A DNA stretch of 64,000 nt. Source: Lentzea fradiae. GTDB taxonomy: Bacteria; Actinomycetota; Actinomycetes; Mycobacteriales; Pseudonocardiaceae. The DNA lies in contig NZ_FNCC01000015.1 of NCBI RefSeq assembly GCF_900100955.1, positions 98,419 through 162,418 on the forward strand. The letters run 5' to 3'. This document shows, piece after piece, positions 34,813 through 42,674 of the stretch; position 1 is the stretch's first letter, and every line of letters begins with the position of its first letter. The position numbers were made by a program, and so were the translations under genes. The notes under the pieces are model-generated. The model was not told the DNA's origin. It was given only the letters and a program-made list of their open reading frames with translations, and did no database searches.

Positions 34813-35242
34813 CGGTCGCCTCGGTGATCACGGCGGCGCTGAAGTCCAGGCACTTCCGGCAGATCCGGGCTTCGGCGCCGTGGTGCACCGGCTTCGTCTC
34901 GCCGCAGAACGAGCAGTCGCCGACCTCACCGACCTCGGCGGAGGCGACGCAGAGGTCGCAGATCAGGGCGGCCGGTCCCGCCATCAGCTTGCCGACCTGG
35001 TCGGCGGCACGGGCGCAGAACCAGCAGCGCTCGACGCGCTTGGACTGTTCCACGATCTGGTGAACGCGCTGGTGGCTCATCTTGAGCGCGTCGGCGATCT
35101 CGCGCATCGAGCCGCCTGCGCGGTGCAGCCGCAGCACGGCGTGGTGGTAGACGGCCTTGGCGACGTCGGCCTTGTCCTGGGCAGCGGCTGACGCCGTGCC
35201 CGCCCGGCGTGCCGCGGCCAGCAACTCCTCGTCGAGTGTCAT
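34787..35242 (-). CDS. HTH protein with ClpX-type double zinc finger
   Basis: 151 residues. A helix-turn-helix near 40-68 (GGSMREIADALKMSHQRVHQ) is followed by a ClpX_C4-like zinc finger (CWFCARAADQVGKLMAGP, ICDLCV) and another pair CSFCGETKP/CRKCLDF. ClpX itself uses such a finger for substrate and partner binding; here it is joined to a DNA-binding helix, so it is probably a regulator. ATG at 35242 has no ribosome site and lies 4 nt from a dense GTCTAG cluster, suggesting a leaderless, self-controlled gene. Confidence 0.8.
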   Translation of the reverse strand: MTLDEELLAAARRAGTASAAAQDKADVAKAVYHHAVLRLHRAGGSMREIADALKMSHQRVHQIVEQSKRVERCWFCARAADQVGKLMAGPAALICDLCVASAEVGEVGDCSFCGETKPVHHGAEARICRKCLDFSAAVITEATVSEAASPR

Positions 35243-35245
35243 GGC

Positions 35246-35281
35246 GTCTAGGCTAGCTAGACGCGTCTAGTGCGTCTAGAC
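35246..35281. promoter_or_regulatory. Clustered GTCTAG/CTAGAC operator
   Basis: Five CTAG tetramers fall within 36 bp (35248, 35253, 35257, 35267, 35276). They form GTCTAG-N5-CTAGAC (35246-35262), the perfect CTAGACGCGTCTAG (35257-35270) and GTCTAGAC (35274-35281). CTAG is usually rare in bacterial DNA. The cluster abuts the start of the HTH-zinc-finger gene and is probably its binding site. Confidence 0.65.
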
Positions 35282-35287
35282 AGTTGC

Positions 35288-35437
35288 TCAGTCGACGCTG
35301 CGCACGATCAACGGGTCGTCGTCCGCCTGCACGACCCACTCCTGGTGTTCACGCGGGTCGGGGACGACGGGAGCCCACATGCCCGTCCCACCGGGACGGA
35401 CCGCCTTGCGCGACTCGACTTCCTCTGGCGCAGTCAT
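35288..35437 (-). CDS. 49-residue protein cotranslated with acyltransferase
   Basis: ATG at 35437 overlaps the TGA of the upstream acyltransferase gene (ATGA). The product is acidic, with KAVRPGGTGMWAPVVPDPRE and HQEWVVQADDDPLIVRSVD segments. No family recognised. The stop-start coupling and codon use support translation. It ends 6 nt before the GTCTAG cluster. Confidence 0.55.
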   Translation of the reverse strand: MTAPEEVESRKAVRPGGTGMWAPVVPDPREHQEWVVQADDDPLIVRSVD

Positions 35438-36168
35438 GCACTTCGGCTACCCGCTCGTCCCGAACGTATGCCCGCGAGCATCGTCGTGATGGCGTCCATG
35501 ACCCGTCCGGTGGCCTCGTCCAGCACCTCGGCGGTCAGCTCGCGGCCCTGGAGGTCCGACAGGTCGACCGGTGCGCCCGCCACGACGTCGACCCGTTTGC
35601 GCGGCAGCAGCCGCAGCAGGACCGAGCCCTGGGGCAGCACGTCCTGGGTGCCCCACACGGCCACCGGCACGACGGGCACCCCGGCCGCGAGCGCCATCCG
35701 CGCGACCCCGGTCTTGCCCTTCATCGGCCAGCCGTCCGGGTCGGAGGTGAAGGTCCCCTCCGGGAACGCCATGACGCACTTACCGGCCTCCAGCGCCTCC
35801 ACGGCGGGCCTGAGCGCCTCGGCGGCCTTCACCGTGCCCCGCTCGACCGGGATGTGGCCACCGGAGCGCATCACCCGGTTCACGACCGGCACGCGCCACA
35901 GGGACGCCTTGGCGAGGACGCGCGGCACCCGGTTCGACATCAGCGCGAACACCACGGCCGCGATCGGGTCGGTGTTGGACAGGTGGTTGAACGCGAGCAC
36001 CACGCCGCCGTTGCCGGGAACGTGCTGCCGGCCGCGCACGCGCAGCCGTACGAACAGCACCACGAAGGGCCACAGCACGTCGATGGCGAGCGAGAACCAG
36101 AACCCCCGGCCCCTGCGGGGCATCTTCCAGGTCCAGGCGGCGAGCTCCAGCGGTGTCACGCCGACCAT
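35434..36168 (-). CDS. 1-acyl-sn-glycerol-3-phosphate acyltransferase (PlsC-like)
   Basis: About 244 residues from ATG 36168; the frame is open to an upstream start at 36222. Acyltransferase block I is NHLSNTD (the HX4D variant, His then Asp) and block III is FPEGTF, with an N-terminal hydrophobic segment (FWFSLAIDVLWPFVVLFVRL) that touches the membrane. It adds the second acyl chain in phospholipid synthesis or a related acylation. A 49-residue gene follows by a 4-nt overlap. Confidence 0.85.
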   Translation of the reverse strand: MVGVTPLELAAWTWKMPRRGRGFWFSLAIDVLWPFVVLFVRLRVRGRQHVPGNGGVVLAFNHLSNTDPIAAVVFALMSNRVPRVLAKASLWRVPVVNRVMRSGGHIPVERGTVKAAEALRPAVEALEAGKCVMAFPEGTFTSDPDGWPMKGKTGVARMALAAGVPVVPVAVWGTQDVLPQGSVLLRLLPRKRVDVVAGAPVDLSDLQGRELTAEVLDEATGRVMDAITTMLAGIRSGRAGSRSA

Positions 36169-36739
36169 TCCAGCACCCGACCCCAGGATTTGTCCCGTAT
36201 TCGTCTGAACACAGGAAGTCATGTTCGGAGCCGCAACAACGAGCGATCAGGCAACGCGGGATACATCGCGCGCTGATGCTCTTGGACCTTTTGGCCCGCA
36301 ACGGAATTGCGCCAGCGAGAACCAAGTCCGCTCGAATGACGTACCGCCTGGTCGATGCCACGTCCACGCCGAGCACCAAGATACCGAAAGGTGTGGTTGG
36401 AACCAGAAGACCGAGCGTCGCCTTCCATTCGGCTCCACCGGTGAGAATCTGCGTCGCCACCACGGAGAACATCGATACAACCACGATGATCACCAACGCG
36501 TCCGAGCCCGATTCAACGCGACTGACGGCTCAAAGACCCCCGCCGCTGGGGACGGGGTTCACCAGCACACCCGACAGCAGCCCGACCGAGGTTGCGTGGA
36601 GCAGTGGCGAGGGCGAGCGCCAACGCCGCGTCTCACGGGTAAGCCGGGGTCATCGCCAGTAGCGTGAGAGCAGGGCTGTCGCGATCAGCACCGGGCGCGT
36701 CATCTGCCGACGTGCGTGGAGACGGGGGTGTGCAACGAC
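36169..36739. other. Long stretch without a convincing gene
   Basis: About 570 bp, less GC-rich than its surroundings. On the minus strand from about 36520 a frame begins ALVIIVVVSMFSVVATQI and continues through a second hydrophobic run (LGLLVPTTPFGILVLGVD), then becomes basic and runs into the acyltransferase gene in the wrong frame. A second short membrane-like run (TSVGLLSGVLVNPVPSGG) lies in a different frame upstream. This looks like a decayed small membrane protein gene. I see no ribosome site or terminator worth naming. Confidence 0.45.
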
Positions 36740-36877
36740 ATGCGTGCCACGAGTTCGTGGGTCTGTCTTCGGACAGCGTCGAGGCTCACCGACGATCTGG
36801 CCACTTCGCCGTACGACGCGCTGTCCGATCTCATTGTGCAGCTCGAACCGATCTCCGCGAAGCCGGCAGCCCGGTGA
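36740..36877 (+). CDS. Possible 45-residue leader protein
   Basis: ATG 36740 to TGA 36875-36877, which overlaps the GTG start of the kinase gene (GTGA). Segments MRATSSWVCLRTASRLTDDL and SDLIVQLEPISAKPAAR; no family recognised. The coupling is the main support; a spaced GGGGG lies upstream. It could be a real small protein or chance. Confidence 0.35.
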   Translation: MRATSSWVCLRTASRLTDDLATSPYDALSDLIVQLEPISAKPAAR

Positions 36878-37839
36878 CCACCTCCCTGCTGCTGCATCGC
36901 CTGCACGCCGCGGGGCTGGTCGACGTCACGGCCGTGGAGCCGGTCGAGGGCGGGCTCGCCGCGGTCGCGGGCATCGCCGTCCGGCGCGACGGCACCCGGT
37001 TGTTCGTCAAGTCGTTCGCCGAGGTGCCCGCACACGACCTCTTCGCAGCCGAGGCGGAAGGACTGCACGCTCTTCGGGACCGCGGCGGGTTCGTCACGCC
37101 CGAGGTCGTCCTCGCGACGCCGGACCTGCTGGTGCTGTCGGTCCTGCGCGACCGACCGGCGGAAGAGGCGTACTGGGAACAGCTCGCCCACGCACTCGCC
37201 CGGCTGCACACGTCCACGGTGCACGACCGGTTCGGCTGGGAGCGCGACAACTGGCTCGGCCGCTACCAGCAGGTGAACACGTGGACCGCCGACGGGCACG
37301 AGTTCTTCGCGCAGAACCGCCTGCTGCGCTGGTTGCCGGAGTGGCGGGTCAGGGCGGCGCTGGACGAACGGGACCGGCGGGCCTTGGAGCGGCTCTGCGA
37401 GCGGCTGCCCGACCTGCTGCCGGCGAACCCGGCCTGCCTGACCCACGGCGACCTGTGGGCGCAGAACGTCCTCGCCACCACCGACGGCAGGCCCGCGGTG
37501 ATCGACCCGGCCGTCTCCTACACCTGGGCCGAGGTCGACCTGGCCCACCTGTGGTGCTCGCCGCACCCGCCGGAGGCGAAGCGGTTCTTCTCCGTGTACG
37601 CCGAACTGACCGGCCTGGACGACGACTGGCGAACCCGGATGCCCCTGATCCAGCTGCGCCAAAGCCTCGCCCTCATCGCCATGTTCGACCACGACTGGGG
37701 CGCGGCGGACCAGGTTCGAGCCGTTCTCAGGCCGTTCCGGACTGGGACGGCTCCGGTGCGACTCCCTCGACCGCCCACACCCCGTCCAAGCGGCGGCGCC
37801 CTGCCTCGCGCATGCGTCGATGGCCGTCATTGCCCGTAG
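36874..37839 (+). CDS. Fructosamine kinase-family protein
   Basis: 321 residues from GTG 36874. Pattern of fructosamine-3-kinase/APH fold: LFVKSF with the ATP Lys, EAEGLHALRDRGGFVTPEV, FGWERDNWLGRYQQVN, catalytic CLTHGDLWAQNVL and metal-binding VIDPAVSYTWAEVDLAHL. It phosphorylates ketosamines on glycated amines or proteins so that they fall apart. The normal domain ends near LRPFR; the last 30 residues are an Arg/Pro-rich tail whose DNA is antisense to a transposase fragment, so the original stop was probably lost. Confidence 0.85.
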   Translation: MTTSLLLHRLHAAGLVDVTAVEPVEGGLAAVAGIAVRRDGTRLFVKSFAEVPAHDLFAAEAEGLHALRDRGGFVTPEVVLATPDLLVLSVLRDRPAEEAYWEQLAHALARLHTSTVHDRFGWERDNWLGRYQQVNTWTADGHEFFAQNRLLRWLPEWRVRAALDERDRRALERLCERLPDLLPANPACLTHGDLWAQNVLATTDGRPAVIDPAVSYTWAEVDLAHLWCSPHPPEAKRFFSVYAELTGLDDDWRTRMPLIQLRQSLALIAMFDHDWGAADQVRAVLRPFRTGTAPVRLPRPPTPRPSGGALPRACVDGRHCP

Positions 37840-37915
37840 TGAACCGCCCCTGCTCGACCATCTTCACCCGGATGCCGACAACCTCGATCGCGGCAGAGCG
37901 CTTCCGGAGGTCAAC
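37727..37915 (-). pseudogene. IS110-family transposase N-terminal fragment
   Basis: On the minus strand an open frame ending TGA at 37727-37729 gives VDLRKRSAAIEVV, VEQGRFTTGNDGHRRMREAG and RLDGVWAVEGVAPEP. This aligns with the start of IS110-type DEDD transposases (known pattern VDPHKRSATIEVVD...GRF...GY..M...GRR...VWAVEG). The first Asp and the Glu of WAVEG are kept, then the protein stops and there is no start codon. About 62 residues remain of roughly 400. It overlaps the end of the fructosamine kinase frame. Confidence 0.7.
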
Positions 37916-37990
37916 CGACTCATATCGTCTTCTCGCCTCTTCAGGAGCCTGACGGCGAAGTCCCGGATGAGGGGTAGCTGAGCCCGATTT

Positions 37991-38773
37991 CTACACTTTG
38001 GCCGCCACCACCATGTAGTTCTCGGCCTCAGGGTTGAACGTGCTCATTTCCGTCCGAAGTCCGACCCGGCGCAACTCGGCTTCGAGTTCTTCATACCGGT
38101 AGGGCCAGCTCGACAGCAGTTCCGAGCGCGCAAGAACCGACCCAGCCGCATCAACTTGCGCAACCGCGATCTCGATGTGGTGCTCGTCCTCCCAGTTCGG
38201 CGCAATGTCCCAGCGGTAGACCACCACGGCATCGCGACCGTTCCGGCGGACGAGGCGGTCACTGATGTCCAGTCGGGAACCTCTGGCTCTCACAAGTTCC
38301 CACGTGCGGGAGGTGAGCACCAAGCGTCCGCCACGGCGCAGAAGCCGTGACATCGACTCCAGAGCAGCAACTCTGCCTCGCGCGCCCACGGCATGGTGCA
38401 GCGAGTTGCCAACGCAGAACACCATGTCAAAGGTGTCATCATCGAAATGGTCGGGCAACTCTTCCCAGTCCGCCCGCACTGTCCGGACAGATGTGCCGAG
38501 CTCGTCAGACAACTCCGCAGTCCGACGAACCATCGCTTCGCTGGCATCAGTTGCCACAACCCGGATGCCAAGACCGGCGAGGCCAACCGCCAACTGTCCG
38601 GTCCCGCACGAACAATCGAGGACGTGAGCGTTCGACGGCAGGAGACTGAGGACGTCATCGAACGAAGCAGCGAACTCGGCCGGAGTCAGCTTCGCATCGG
38701 AAATGAGCCACTCGTACACCTCGGCAAGCGCGTCATAACCCGCCACAACTACTACCTCCGCCACGTGGCTCAC
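37991..38773 (-). CDS. SAM-dependent methyltransferase
   Basis: 260 residues. Class I motifs: motif I VLDCSCGTGQLAVGLAGLG near 51-69, post-I VVATDASEAMV, motif II FDMVFCVGNSLHHAV, motif III LLRRGGRLVLTSRTWE. Small-molecule type; substrate unknown. Codons ending in A or T are more frequent than in neighbouring genes, and a transposase fragment follows directly, so it may have been acquired by transfer. Confidence 0.85.
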   Translation of the reverse strand: MSHVAEVVVVAGYDALAEVYEWLISDAKLTPAEFAASFDDVLSLLPSNAHVLDCSCGTGQLAVGLAGLGIRVVATDASEAMVRRTAELSDELGTSVRTVRADWEELPDHFDDDTFDMVFCVGNSLHHAVGARGRVAALESMSRLLRRGGRLVLTSRTWELVRARGSRLDISDRLVRRNGRDAVVVYRWDIAPNWEDEHHIEIAVAQVDAAGSVLARSELLSSWPYRYEELEAELRRVGLRTEMSTFNPEAENYMVVAAKV

Positions 38774-39009
38774 TCACGTCGCACATCAGTACATCAGCGG
38801 GGTAAGTCGGTTCACCAATGGTTTTCGCTGAGGGAGGCCCGTCCGCTCCTGCCGCTGGTCACGTTCCTTGAGCTCGCTCGTACCGACGATCGAATGTTGG
38901 GGTCGAGCCGGTGGTGCACCCACGCACACCGATACGTTCCGAGCCGCCACACCACGAGAGCCGGTCCTGGAGGCCGTCGTGGCGCCTGGGACCGGTCCTT
39001 GGCCGGGTG

Positions 39010-39699
39010 TCAGGGCTTCTCGAAGTGCTGGTAGTCGATCGGCGTGTCCCAGAAGCCGCCCCAGGTCCAGCCGCGCGTGGTGAACGCCTGCTCGGTGGCG
39101 TCGCCCGCGTGGATCATGCCGGATACCTTCCGGGTGCGGTCGACGTAGGGCGCGCCGTTGGGCGGGTAGACCGCGCCGCTGCGGGAGATGTACGGGTTCT
39201 GGACGGGGTTGATGTCGATGGCCCGCCCGTAGGAGTGGTTGGACCAGGCGGTGCCGCCCGTGATCGGCCGGCAGTTGAACGCCGAGGTGTTGTTCGCCGC
39301 CATCGACGCGTCGTCGTCGGAGTCGTACTTCTCGACGGTCTCCATCCGCTGGATGGGGAACCGGCCGAAGTAGAGGTCGGCGAAGACGCGGGCGACCTCG
39401 ACGGCGAGATCGGCGTTGACGACCAGTTCGCCGCGGTGCACCGCGCCGTCGAAACCGACGAAGTTCAGGCTGACCAGCCGCAGTTGACCGGGTCCGACGG
39501 GACAGCCTTCGCGCCAGCTGGAGGCGAGCCGCTTCGCGGTGACCGGCTTGATGACGGCGACGTAGGGCGAGAGGCCGCTGCCGGTCGGCGCGGCGAACTC
39601 CAGGGTCCGGGCCGTGGAGGCGGGCGCAGGCACGGTGCCGACCAGGACCACGGACAGCGTGAGCGTGATGAGCGTGAAAACTCTGGTTTTCAACTTCAC
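39010..39699 (-). CDS. Secreted M15-family peptidase (D-Ala-D-Ala carboxypeptidase/L-Ala-D-Glu type)
   Basis: 229 residues. Signal peptide near 1-28 (RVFTLITLTLSVVLVGTVPA). The zinc site of peptidase M15_4 is visible: AWSNHSYGRAIDINPVQNP (His and Asp) near 150-168 and the C-terminal DYQHFEK His. It cuts peptidoglycan stem peptides outside the cell. GTG start at 39699 has GAGAGGAAG upstream. A 626-bp gap with structured sequence precedes it. Confidence 0.85.
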   Translation of the reverse strand: MKLKTRVFTLITLTLSVVLVGTVPAPASTARTLEFAAPTGSGLSPYVAVIKPVTAKRLASSWREGCPVGPGQLRLVSLNFVGFDGAVHRGELVVNADLAVEVARVFADLYFGRFPIQRMETVEKYDSDDDASMAANNTSAFNCRPITGGTAWSNHSYGRAIDINPVQNPYISRSGAVYPPNGAPYVDRTRKVSGMIHAGDATEQAFTTRGWTWGGFWDTPIDYQHFEKP

Positions 39700-40325
39700 A
39701 GTGCTTCCTCTCGATCCCCGCTACGACGGAGCGGAATTCACCTGTCGGGCCAGGCAGGAAACCAGCCATCGACCACGGCCGCCAGCGGACTGTTCACCCC
39801 GGCCGCGCGAAGATGTCTTCGGGATCGACCCTGCCAGCGGTGCGCGGACAACGTCAACTTCGCCGGGACGTTTCGGCCCTGCCCGAAACGTCCGGACACG
39901 CAGGAACCAGGATGCCCCGGATACGCCCGCTCATGCCGATGCGTTGCAGGGCAGCAAATGCAGTTCAGTGTGTGATAGCAAGGCTGTTCAGGATGAACGA
40001 AAACTAATCGGTCGGCAGCGGCGACAACGGAATGTGCAATGCTCGGAGCGCATCCGATGACGCGATATCCCGCCTGTCCACGGACCCTGGCAGACCGTGT
40101 TTCGCCGCCGACGCTCGGAAGAGGGATCTTCAGGTCGAGCCGACCGATACCCCGACCGGCGGAACCGAACCCGGCGATCACGGGCTGAGCCGGTCGCGGG
40201 GCGGCTGGACCGGCAAGCTGCATCCGGCCCGCGAACAGGGCCGACGACCGTTGCCGCTGCACTACACCTGTTGTGGCAGCGACATCTCCTCGCCGATCTC
40301 GCGCCGCCGAGGGATCGCCCCGGTG
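39700..40325 (-). other. Long leader/intergenic stretch upstream of M15 peptidase
   Basis: 626 bp with no convincing gene; frames here lack domain patterns and are interrupted. On the minus strand it would form the leader of the peptidase gene. It contains a perfect 11-bp hairpin (39866-39893) and, nearer the start, GCCGGGGTGAACAGTCCG and GGCCCGACAGGTGAATTCC, loosely like conserved pieces of the ydaO (cyclic di-AMP) riboswitch that often precedes actinobacterial wall hydrolase genes. The likeness is partial, so this is a suggestion only. Confidence 0.3.
39866..39893. terminator. Perfect 11-bp hairpin in long gap
   Basis: GGACGTTTCGG (39866-39876) and CCGAAACGTCC (39883-39893) flank a 6-nt loop. 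It could end transcripts entering from the right, or be part of a structured leader for the peptidase gene. Confidence 0.5.
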
Positions 40326-41324
40326 TCAGAGCGAATATTCGAGCACGCCGCCGTTCTCGGTCCGGGTGAGCTCGCCACGTTCGACCAGGACGTCCAGGTG
40401 GGCGGCCGTCTCGCCGACCGCCAGGACCTGGTTGAACACGTCGAGGTCCTCGAACCGGCGCTGGCGGCGGGTCCAGCCGATCTTGCGGGCGGTCTCGAAC
40501 GCGGTGCCGCTCGCGGCCAGGTGGATCTCCTCCAGGCGCCGCTCGTGGTGGTGGATCAGCTCGTCCACGCGGGCGTGGGAGCTGTCGGTGACCGGGCCGT
40601 GCGCGGGCAGCAGCCGCAGGTCGGGCAGCTCGCGGGTGAGCCGCAGCGAGGTCAGGTAGTCGCCGAGCGGCAGCTCGGGGCGCAGCGGCTCGAACCCGAT
40701 CGACGGCGTGATGTGCGGGAGCACGTGGTCGCCGGAGAACAGGACCTTGGCGGCGTGGTCGGCGAACACGACGTGGCCGCGGGTGTGGCCGGGTGTCGGG
40801 ATGACCTCCAGCGTGCGGTGCTCCAGCTCGACGGTGCCGCGGACGAGCCACTCGTCCGGCTCCTCGTAGTCGCGCAGGGCCTCGGCGGCGTTCGCGTGGT
40901 GCATGATCTTGACCCACACCTCCGCCAGCTCGTCGGCACCCCACTTGCGCAGGTCGGAGACGTGCTGGTCCTCCTGGCCGTGCAGCATGTGCCGCAGCGA
41001 GGGCTGCTCGCCGAGGCCGAGGCCGATCTTGGAGCCGAACAGGCGGCGCAGCGACACGGCCATCGTGAAGTGGTCGCGGTGGACGTGCGTGACGAGGAAC
41101 CGGCGGATGTCGTCGAAGCCCTTGTCCAGGGTGCCGAGCGCGGCTTCGAGCTGGTCCTTGGCCTCCTCCAGCGCCCAGCCGGAGTCGATCATGACCAGGC
41201 CGTCGCCGTCCTCGACCGCGTAGACGTTGACCGCGCGCAGGCCGTCGTTCGGCAAGGGCAGCGGAATCCGGTGCACCCCTGGTGCGACCTCGAACGCGCC
41301 CGGCTCACTCCACACCCGGTCCAC
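40326..41324 (-). CDS. Metallo-beta-lactamase-fold hydrolase
   Basis: 332 residues from GTG 41324. Metal motif HVHRDH near 81-86 (HxHxDH), then PTPGHTRGHVVF, LFSGDHVLPHI and LLPAHGPV give the remaining ligands of the two-metal site. A C-terminal helical domain (TRRQRRFEDLDVFNQVLAVG) resembles the winged-helix end of LACTB2/RNase-like and thioesterase-like members. Substrate could be an ester, lactone or thioester. The gene is monocistronic. Confidence 0.9.
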   Translation of the reverse strand: MDRVWSEPGAFEVAPGVHRIPLPLPNDGLRAVNVYAVEDGDGLVMIDSGWALEEAKDQLEAALGTLDKGFDDIRRFLVTHVHRDHFTMAVSLRRLFGSKIGLGLGEQPSLRHMLHGQEDQHVSDLRKWGADELAEVWVKIMHHANAAEALRDYEEPDEWLVRGTVELEHRTLEVIPTPGHTRGHVVFADHAAKVLFSGDHVLPHITPSIGFEPLRPELPLGDYLTSLRLTRELPDLRLLPAHGPVTDSSHARVDELIHHHERRLEEIHLAASGTAFETARKIGWTRRQRRFEDLDVFNQVLAVGETAAHLDVLVERGELTRTENGGVLEYSL

Positions 41325-41350
41325 CTCGTGTTGTTAGCGCCCGCAACTAT

Positions 41351-41632
41351 CTACCGGACGGTAACACGGTATTCGGGGTGTTTGTCGATGTACTTGGCCA
41401 CGAACGGGCACGTGGGCGAGACCTTCACGCCGCGTGCCTGAGCGTCGTCGAGGGCGAACTTCGCGAGCTTGCCACCGAGCCCCTGGCCGCCGTACTCGTC
41501 ACCGACCTCCGTGTGCACCAGGGCGACCGTGTCACCGGCGGTCCGGTACTCCAGGAACCCGGCCAGCGCGCCGTCCACGTGGATCTCGTACCGGCTCTCG
41601 GCCTCGTTGTTGGTGACCATGCGAACCATCAT
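41351..41632 (-). CDS. YjdJ-type small GNAT N-acetyltransferase
   Basis: About 93 residues; ATG at 41632 or 41629 (ATGATG), with GGGG upstream. The hallmark of this subfamily is clear: EYRTAGDTVALVHTEVGDEY, GGQGLGGKLAKFALDDAQAR (acetyl-CoA loop) and SPTCPFVAKYIDKHPEY at the end. Members are small single-domain acetyltransferases of unknown substrate. It is divergent from the flavin-dependent oxidoreductase across 27 bp. Confidence 0.9.
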   Translation of the reverse strand: MMVRMVTNNEAESRYEIHVDGALAGFLEYRTAGDTVALVHTEVGDEYGGQGLGGKLAKFALDDAQARGVKVSPTCPFVAKYIDKHPEYRVTVR

Positions 41633-41659
41633 GCCCCGTACCGGGGGAAGATGACGGTC

Positions 41660-42637
41660 ATGGACGTCTACCTGCTGATCCTGGGCGACCACCTGCCCAA
41701 CCCGTGCACGGGCGAGGAGGTTTCGCAGGCCGACCGGCTGCGGGCGATGGTCGAGCAGGCGGTGGTGGCCGAGGAGGCGGGTTTCGCGGGCGTCGCGATC
41801 GGCGAGCACCACTTCACCCGCTACATCGTGTCGGCGCCGGAGCTGCTGCTGGCGGCCGTCGCGGCGCGCACGTCCACGCTGAAGCTCTCGACCGGCGTGA
41901 CGCTGCTGGCCCACCGCGACCCGGTGCTGGTCGCCGAGGCGCTCGCGACGCTCGACGTGCTGTCCGACGGCCGGGCGGAGCTGATCGTGGCGCGCGGCGT
42001 CGACCAGCAGACGGACGCGGCGTTCGGGGTGCAGCCGGGTGAGCTGCGGGCGCGGTTCGAGGAGCACCTGCGGCTGCTGCTCAAGCTGCTGGAGGAGCCG
42101 TCGGTGAGCTGGGACGGCCGGTTCCGCGGCCAGCTGAGCGACGTGACGACGACGCCACGGCCGGTGCAGAAGCCGCGGCCGGCGGTGTGGATCGGGTCGG
42201 GCTCGGCGGTGTCGGCGGACCTGGGCGCGGAGCTGGAGATGCCGCTCATGCTGCCGTCGACGCTGCGGGACCCGTCGATCTACCGCGAGGTCGTCCAGCG
42301 CTACCGGGACGCCTTCCCCGGCGGACGGGTCGGCGTGCCGAGCCACGTGTTCGTCGCACGCGACGACGCACGCGCACGGTGGCGCCCGCACCTCGCGGAG
42401 TACGCGCGGTTCGCGGACCCGTGGCGCGGGGACGGCGACATCGACGTGGACGCCATCATGGACGGCGCCGCGGTGTGCGGCACGCCGGACGAGGTGGTGA
42501 CGCGGCTCAACGCACTGGCGGAGCGGCTGTCCATCGACACCCACCTCGTGATGGTCGACATCGGCGGCATGCCGCACGAGTCGGTCATCGAGACGATCAG
42601 GCTGTTCGGCGCGGAAGTGCTCCCGGAACTTGTTTAA
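41660..42637 (+). CDS. LLM-class flavin-dependent oxidoreductase
   Basis: 325 residues from ATG 41660 (GGGGGAAG 9 nt upstream; ATG 41651 is too close to it). Luciferase-like TIM barrel: EEAGFAGVAIGEHHFTRY, STGVTLLAHRDPVLVAEALA, LSDGRAELIVARGV, and VWIGSGSA. FMN or F420 dependence is not settled by sequence; the EHH signature favours FMN-type monooxygenases. Substrate unknown. Confidence 0.9.
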   Translation: MDVYLLILGDHLPNPCTGEEVSQADRLRAMVEQAVVAEEAGFAGVAIGEHHFTRYIVSAPELLLAAVAARTSTLKLSTGVTLLAHRDPVLVAEALATLDVLSDGRAELIVARGVDQQTDAAFGVQPGELRARFEEHLRLLLKLLEEPSVSWDGRFRGQLSDVTTTPRPVQKPRPAVWIGSGSAVSADLGAELEMPLMLPSTLRDPSIYREVVQRYRDAFPGGRVGVPSHVFVARDDARARWRPHLAEYARFADPWRGDGDIDVDAIMDGAAVCGTPDEVVTRLNALAERLSIDTHLVMVDIGGMPHESVIETIRLFGAEVLPELV

Positions 42638-42674
42638 CCCGGATGCTGCCGGGGGTTAACACTCGCCCGGCAGG

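Noticed and set aside
36219..36496. A small membrane protein on the minus strand (VIIVVVSMFSVV start)
   Set aside because: No ribosome site, and the frame turns basic and runs into the acyltransferase gene out of phase. Kept only as a decayed remnant.
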